The notes under the pieces are model-generated. The model saw only the letters and a list, made by a program, of their open reading frames with translations. It was not told where the DNA came from and did no database searches. A program made the position numbers and the translations under genes. From Stentor coeruleus (Eukaryota; Ciliophora; Heterotrichea; Heterotrichida; Stentoridae), in the NCBI GenBank assembly GCA_001970955.1, contig MPUH01001049.1, positions 1 through 25,212 on the forward strand: a DNA stretch of 25,212 nt, given 5' to 3'. Of the stretch, positions 20,518-25,212 are shown piece by piece (positions within the stretch are counted from its first letter, which is position 1; each line of letters opens with the position of its first letter).

Positions 20518-21489
20518 CTAAATACTTGTTTTAACTAATGGAGATTTTTTGATAAAATATCTAAGCCTTGCTGACCTACTCCTAGAATTTTCCCTAAGTT
20601 CCTCAGTTCCTGGACTAATATAATTCCAAGTCTTAAACTCCCCAACACTCATCCCATTCTAAATAAATCTTACAAGTTCTTTCATTTTTCTATATACAAT
20701 ATCATCTTCAAGTGAATGGAAGCTAATAACAAAAAGCACTCCATCTTCATCTAAATTATTAACCGCTTGATTAAGAACTTTTTCCAAATTATCCAATTCT
20801 CTGTTTACAAATATTCTTAAAGCTTGAAAACACCTTGTGATACTTTCGTATTTGTTTAAAGATTTGCTTATGAAAAATGCATAGTTTAGAACTTTACTTA
20901 AATGAGCTGCTGTCGCGATTTTTTGTTCTGCACGGTATTTGCATATGATTTCAGCTGCAAATTTGCTTTGTTTTTCTTCACCGTATTTTGAGAAAATATC
21001 AGCGAGTTCAAGTTCACTTGCGAAATTGATTACTTTATATGCGGTTATACAATGGGAGTCTGTACGATCAAAACGCATATCAAGATCGCCATGAACTTTA
21101 AAAGAAAATCCTCGATCTGGGTTATCAAGTTGAAAAGAACTCATTCCAAGATCTAAGACAATCCCATCAAATTTTTTCCCTTTGCCAAAAATATCCTCAA
21201 ACCTAGGCAATTCATAAATCTTTGTATATGAAGAATGATGGATACTAATTCTATCATTGAAATCATGTAAAAATTCTTTTGCCACAGGGATAACCTCATT
21301 ATCAATATCTGTTGCTATAACATATGCATCTTTGAAAGTTTCTAATAAACATCTTGAGTGTCCTCCAGCGCCAAGTGTACAATCAGCAAAGAGCTTTGGG
21401 GTTCTTTTTATGTTCCCTTCAAGAACTTTTATCAGGTCTCTCCACATAACTGGATAATGCCCGGTTCCAAATTTCCTAAAAAAGTTCAT
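20518..21489 (-). CDS. RsmH/METTL15-type rRNA cytosine-N4 methyltransferase (one 15-nt intron)
   Basis: SAM-dependent methyltransferase of the RsmH (MraW) family. Bacterial members make N4-methylcytidine at 16S position 1402, and the eukaryotic homologue METTL15 acts on mitochondrial small-subunit rRNA. The spliced product has 318 residues, normal for the family. It shows HYPVM (11-15), the SAM loop DCTLGAGGHS (36-45), the acidic DID after beta-2 (61-63), GIVLDLGMSSFQLD (109-122), RGFSF and DMRF (126-140), and the C-terminal SFHSLEDD. The intron at 20659-20673 hides the last 48 residues, which contain the family-typical ENSRSRSARLR; without splicing the protein would be truncated. A mitochondrial site is inferred; the N-terminus (MNFFRKFG) is short for a presequence. 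It is divergently transcribed from the pseudokinase gene about 200 nt away. Ends in TAG. Confidence 0.95.
20659..20673 (-). other. 15-nt intron of the RsmH-type gene
   Basis: gtaagatttatttag on the minus strand, phase 0. Removal deletes an in-frame TAG and restores the conserved RsmH C-terminus. A at position 10. Confidence 0.93.
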
Positions 21490-21688
21490 TTTTAATCTAG
21501 TCTTAGATCAAAATAAAATTTAAGTAAAACTTATACATTTAATTATTTAAAATTATATTTTTTTTCTTAATAAATAACTCTTTCTTATAAATTATATACA
21601 CACAGACTTCTAATTTAAAACCATAAAAAGTTCTCATATTTTTTTCTAGTATCATGATAATTATAGCATATAAGATTAATTATATATA
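21490..21688. promoter_or_regulatory. Short divergent intergenic region, presumed shared promoter
   Basis: 199 nt between the ATGs of the RsmH-type gene (minus) and the pseudokinase gene (plus), almost all A and T with a few short C-containing patches. It must hold both start regions. No specific element was recognised. Confidence 0.55.
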
Positions 21689-23161
21689 ATGGAAGCTGAA
21701 ACATTAGTGATTATTCAGGAAAGATACAATGAAATGAAGGAACAAGTTGGAGAATCGGTAATAGTTTACGACCCAGGCTTTGAAATCAAACATGCTTATC
21801 ATATTGGTCACAGAATCGACATGGGTAAGAAAGCGATTTATTCGCAAGTTAGGGTCTGTACACATAGAGAGTCATCTTTACGAAGAGCTGTTAAGACTTA
21901 CTTTTTAGGTGATTCCCAAGAGTCTAACAACGATATCATTTTTACAAAGAGACCAGGTTTAAAGCTTTCTATGATCATAAATGAGATTGTCATAGCATCA
22001 AGACTTAACCACCCTAACCTCTGCCGTATTTATGAGGTTTTCCTTGAAGCTAAATTTTTACATTTAGTCATGGACTACTGTAGAGGTGGAGAAATTTATG
22101 ATTATCTGACAAACCATTCAACTTTCGCAGTAACCGAAGTATTTCCTATTTTCTATCAACTTCTAGATGCAGTTAACTATATGGACAGCCAAAACATTGT
22201 CCATAGAGCTTTGGGGATAGAAAATATTATGTTCTATGATAAGCAATATACAAAAATTAAGATCATCAGTTTTAGTTCAGCTTGTGAAGGGGACTCTTTT
22301 TCTGAAAAATATGGTTGTGGTCTTTATATGGCCCCTGAGGTTTTTGCTGGCAACTATGACAGGAAATGTGATATTTGGTCTTTAGGGGTGTGTTTTTATG
22401 CAATGCTTGTTGGATACCAGCCTTTTCAAGGTAAAAACGTAAATGAAATAATTAAAAAAGTTAATGCGGGGAAACTACCCAAGCACCCGATATGGAAAAA
22501 AATGAACAAAGACATGAAAAAGATCATCAAAAGTATGATCCAAAAAGAAAACCAGAGACTTACCGCCGAAGAAATCCTTGATTCAAAAGCTGTGCAAAAA
22601 CTCTCTAAAGATATGTATGAGTTTATATTCATGAAAACCTTAAAAGGTTTAAAAACCCCAAAACCATCTGAAGAATTTATAATTAAAGTGCAATTTGCTA
22701 ATAAAGTTAAAGCGATGCTAACTCAATTACTTGTTAATTTAACAATATTCCCAGATCTTGAACATTTTAAGACAATTTGGGATATACTTGATGAAGAGGA
22801 ACAAGGGGTTATCCAAATGAGTGTACTTGAAACATTTATTAGTAAGAAATGTTCTGATGCTCCTTTGGTTAAAGATAAGTTCTTTGATATTTTAAAAAGA
22901 TTTGATACTTATAAGAATGAAACAGTGTGTTTTGATGATTTTTTGGTTACTATTGCAATATTGAATGATAGGGCACTTATTTTGGAAGGGTTTAATAAGT
23001 TGGATGAGGATAAGGATGGGATAATTGGGCCTGGGGACTTTTTTAGGGAGTTTGATAAGATGAATTTTGAAGAGTTTGAATTGATTTTTGCAGAGGCTTT
23101 AGGAAAAAATACTATGAATAGAGAGGAATTTAGCAATTTGATTATCAAGTTTTCATCTTAA
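21689..23161 (+). CDS. CDPK-like pseudokinase with C-terminal EF-hand region
   Basis: 490 residues, no intron. The plan is that of a calcium-dependent protein kinase: kinase fold about 35-310, junction about 311-345, calmodulin-like region about 346-490. Conserved structural positions remain: ATP-binding Lys69 (RRAVKTYF), alpha-C Glu99, APE at 215-217 (YMAPEVF), Asp228 and Trp230 (KCDIWSLGVCFYAML). Catalytic elements are lost. The Gly loop is GHRIDMGKKA, the HRD motif is HRA (Ala174; VHRALGIENI), and DFG is SFS (194-196), so phosphotransfer is very unlikely. One EF-hand loop is near canonical (LDEDKDGIIGPGD, 438-450, Asp at the last position instead of Glu). Two or three others are degenerate (DEEEQGVI, DTYKNETV). 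A calcium-responsive scaffold or allosteric partner is the likely role (inference). It shares an intergenic region with the RsmH-type gene. TAA stop. Confidence 0.93.
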   Translation: MEAETLVIIQERYNEMKEQVGESVIVYDPGFEIKHAYHIGHRIDMGKKAIYSQVRVCTHRESSLRRAVKTYFLGDSQESNNDIIFTKRPGLKLSMIINEIVIASRLNHPNLCRIYEVFLEAKFLHLVMDYCRGGEIYDYLTNHSTFAVTEVFPIFYQLLDAVNYMDSQNIVHRALGIENIMFYDKQYTKIKIISFSSACEGDSFSEKYGCGLYMAPEVFAGNYDRKCDIWSLGVCFYAMLVGYQPFQGKNVNEIIKKVNAGKLPKHPIWKKMNKDMKKIIKSMIQKENQRLTAEEILDSKAVQKLSKDMYEFIFMKTLKGLKTPKPSEEFIIKVQFANKVKAMLTQLLVNLTIFPDLEHFKTIWDILDEEEQGVIQMSVLETFISKKCSDAPLVKDKFFDILKRFDTYKNETVCFDDFLVTIAILNDRALILEGFNKLDEDKDGIIGPGDFFREFDKMNFEEFELIFAEALGKNTMNREEFSNLIIKFSS

Positions 23162-23392
23162 TTTAGATTTTTTTCATGATTTTATTAGTAGGTTGTTTTA
23201 ATCTAAGATTTGCTTTATTTTATTCAATCTTTATTAATTATACATACTTTTATTTTTAATAACACCGCAAAGTTCCTACTCTAATACTCATTTTCTAATT
23301 ATTATTCTTACTACACAAAACTTATAATCATATTTATACATAAAAACCCCTATAAAATTTATTATCTCTGTGAAATCTCCAACATCTTTTAG

Positions 23393-23842
23393 AAAAATGC
23401 TGAGGGAGTAAAGAAGCTCAATTCGTCGTCACTAGATCATGGTGGTCTAGCTTTCAATCAAAAAATACTCTACAAAATTTGGAAGTTCCTCGAAACCTTC
23501 TGTGATCTACGTCAATTCTACAACCTAAAATCCTTTCAAAACCAAGATTCCAACGTGTATAAATTCTCATCAGTCCTATCAATATTCTGTTGTGCATATT
23601 GTAACCTTCTCCTAATATCAAATGATGAAGAATTTCCCTATATTTTTACTAAAGACGAATACTTAACCTTTACTATTTTCAATATTGGTTTTATCTATAC
23701 TTTACTTTCAACATCTAAAATAAACGATACAACTGAAAATTTACTTAAATCTTTATACCAATTATTAACACTTATACATGAATTTAATACTAGGCTTAAA
23801 TTTATGGAGGAAAAGAGTTTCATTTTAATCAAGATACTATAG
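23393..23842 (+). pseudogene. Orphan ORF without ATG, possibly a truncated gene
   Basis: A 150-codon open frame bounded by TAG at 23390-23392 and TAG at 23840-23842. Its content is protein-like: LDHGGLAFNQKILYKIW, FCDLRQFYNLKSFQNQ, SSVLSIFCCAYCNLLL, TFTIFNIGFIYTLL and a helical end with LYQLLTLIHEFNTRLKF. There is no in-frame ATG before the late Met in KFMEEK, and no GTA...A...AG 15-mer restores one. It lies about 140 nt from the right-hand repeat unit, so the 5' end may have been lost when the repeat unit or its neighbour rearranged. No domain recognised. Confidence 0.4.
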
Positions 23843-23980
23843 ATATTGTTTGCTCTACAAAAAAAGCGCTGAATAGGGTGTTAGGTTTTTTCCTTTTTGT
23901 TTACCATTTGATGACAGAGCAGAAATATTGATATCAAGAATTATGTAGATTTCTTATATTTTTGCAATTTTCCAATAGGA

Positions 23981-24152
23981 ATTTAGTTCTAGATGTGCTA
24001 TGGGTGCTTCTGGTTTGGTATAGTGAATGGATACTATTGTTTAGCAGTGTAGTTTCCAGCCTTGAAAGTCTTCTTCGCTTAGGAACCATCCTCTGTGTTG
24101 ATTATGGCTAGTACCAAACCAGAATATACCCATAGCACATCTAGAACTAAAT
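23981..24152. repeat. Hairpin: 40-nt inverted motif at the edge of the right repeat unit
   Basis: The arm 23981-24020 (starting atttagttctagatgtgcta) is repeated inverted at 24112-24152 with only a few differences, around a spacer of about 90 nt. The same motif occurs at 1255-1294 and 1861-1900. It therefore recurs at the edge of each leader copy, like a terminal or recombination motif. Confidence 0.85.
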
Positions 24153-25212
24153 GCCCAGCTTTCTACAAACACTATAAGAACTTCAAAGCATGCCTAAAGC
24201 AGCTGGATTTCTCAAGAAAATAAGGTGAGCATAAGACTTGCTTCTATCATCTTAACGCTAAAGAACAGCAAAGACGTCACATAGCCAGCGACAACAAGTG
24301 ATTTAATATACGGAATCTGCCTAAAGAATGAGATCGTAGGACAACAAACCTCGATCGAACAAAATTTATACCATGCCAACTTAATACTAACTGACCTTTC
24401 AAGTAGTATATAATCAAAAAAATTACTTAAACATCTAGAATAGTTCTATTAAATAAGAAAATGGTAGAATATAAATGTTTGGTAGACTCATCGTAAAGAT
24501 TAGCTCGTTCAACAGAACTCCTGTACTTAGATACTTCGCTAAAATAGAGAGAAAGCAGACAATGTTTCCATGTGGTATTAAAAGTTTTGAGAATTTGGTC
24601 ATCCCAGAATCCATCTTCATCGATAAGTCATTACTTATAGAACAATTGCTGAATGGTTTTAATCAAGATTTTTTATTTACACGCCCAAGAAGATGGGGAA
24701 AATCACTTAATATCGACATGCTGGATACTTTTTTTCGGGCTGATATTAATGATAAACAAGGAGAACCTGACTTTGAGAGCCAAAAAAAAAAAAAACTATT
24801 CAATGGCCTACAAATCGCAAATTCAAAAATTTATCGCAATCCAATAACTGGAGAGGAAACCACAAGCGAAGAAAGCGATTTGATAAATTTCCAAGGACAA
24901 TTCCCTGTGATAAATATACAATTTAACGATCCAGGAATAAAAACCAAAGATCAACTGATTCAAGAATTTGCGATGGCGCTTCAACCTGAATTCGAAAGAC
25001 AAAAATTTATACTGAATTCAGATAAAAAAACCATCCTACTCAATGAATACAAACTTATGTATAAGTATGTGAATGGTTGTATAGATGAAATTAACGAAAA
25101 TGATATCAAGAATTCATTAAAATTGTTAATAAGAATCCTTTATAAATATTATAATAGAAGGGTGATACTATTAATTGACGAATATGATAGGATCATCAAC
25201 AATTTGTATGCA
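24021..25212. repeat. Right arm of the long inverted repeat (pairs with 185-1384)
   Basis: Reverse-complement copy of the left end of the window, containing the leader and the ATPase 5' part. Differences are scattered and include a 9-nt indel and an A-run length change near 24782. Cut by the window end, so its full length is unknown. Confidence 0.93.
24475..25212 (+). CDS. AAA-ATPase-like protein (PF09820-type), 5' part, right copy; runs off window edge
   Basis: 246 open codons from ATG at 24475 to the window end. The P-loop-like RPRRWGKSL is at residues 70-78 and the Walker B-like LLIDEYDR at 232-239. The N-terminus (MFGRLIVKISSF) is shared with the left copy. It is the inverted counterpart of the gene at 1-931. 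The run of 14 A after GAGAGCC near 24782 keeps the frame (Gln then four Lys), whereas the left copy reads SQSQKK there. Substitutions relative to the left copy include conservative ones (Lys/Arg, Asp/Glu, Leu/Met), as expected if both are under some constraint. A short 11-codon frame starting at the upstream ATG (24461) overlaps this start in another frame in both copies; 24475 is preferred because only it opens the conserved protein. The C-terminal nuclease-like half, if present, is outside. Confidence 0.86.
   Translation, partial: MFGRLIVKISSFNRTPVLRYFAKIERKQTMFPCGIKSFENLVIPESIFIDKSLLIEQLLNGFNQDFLFTRPRRWGKSLNIDMLDTFFRADINDKQGEPDFESQKKKKLFNGLQIANSKIYRNPITGEETTSEESDLINFQGQFPVINIQFNDPGIKTKDQLIQEFAMALQPEFERQKFILNSDKKTILLNEYKLMYKYVNGCIDEINENDIKNSLKLLIRILYKYYNRRVILLIDEYDRIINNLYA

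Noticed and set aside
24653..24847. Plus-strand 64-codon frame inside the right ATPase gene
   Set aside because: Other-frame shadow; the conserved ATPase frame is open throughout.
1..25212. tRNA, rRNA, CRISPR array, bacterial operon signals or ribosome binding sites
   Set aside because: None seen. The organism is a eukaryote with spliced genes, and no tRNA box A/B pair or regular spacer array was found by eye.

Overview
This window is A+T-rich nuclear DNA from a ciliate, most likely a heterotrich close to Stentor coeruleus. The evidence is internal. Four genes (MYB, RING, Kelch, RsmH) become single well-conserved reading frames only when nine introns of exactly 15 nt are removed. All nine begin GTA, end AG and carry A at position 10. 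Tiny introns of this size are known from Stentor and its relatives. Intact genes stop at TAA or TAG, and roughly thirty tryptophan codons are all TGG. The standard code therefore fits, and the ciliate TAA/TAG=Gln code is not needed. Species assignment is inference.

Layout, left to right: a partial AAA-ATPase-like gene (minus strand, running off the left edge) with its repeat-rich leader (1-1930); an R2R3-MYB regulator (minus, 2034-2984); a secreted/membrane RING-H2 protein (plus, 4459-5603) containing a local assembly fault at two N bases; a small three-finger C2H2 protein (plus, 7041-7364); a gene-poor stretch with short tandem duplications and decayed coding relics; a decayed pogo/Tigger-type transposon (10185 to about 11600); a second C2H2 paralogue (plus, 12806-13129); a large Kelch/Cys-rich/multi-pass membrane protein (minus, 14750-18130); a third C2H2 paralogue (minus, 19475-19801); a divergent pair made of RsmH/METTL15-type rRNA methyltransferase (minus, 20518-21489) and a CDPK-like pseudokinase with a C-terminal EF-hand region (plus, 21689-23161); an ATG-less orphan ORF (23393-23842); and a second AAA-ATPase-like gene (plus, running off the right edge).

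The two ends of the window are inverted copies of one another: 185-1384 pairs with 24021-25212. Each copy carries the same leader and the same 5' part of an intact AAA-ATPase-like gene pointing outward. Parts of the leader recur as a tandem direct repeat on the left and as a hairpin on the right. These look like copies of a dispersed, possibly mobile, multicopy unit.

The genes do not form a pathway. The points of most interest are the uniform 15-nt introns with an invariant position-10 A, the loss of catalytic residues in an otherwise intact CDPK-like protein, the outward-facing ATPase repeat units, and the three compact C2H2 paralogues.
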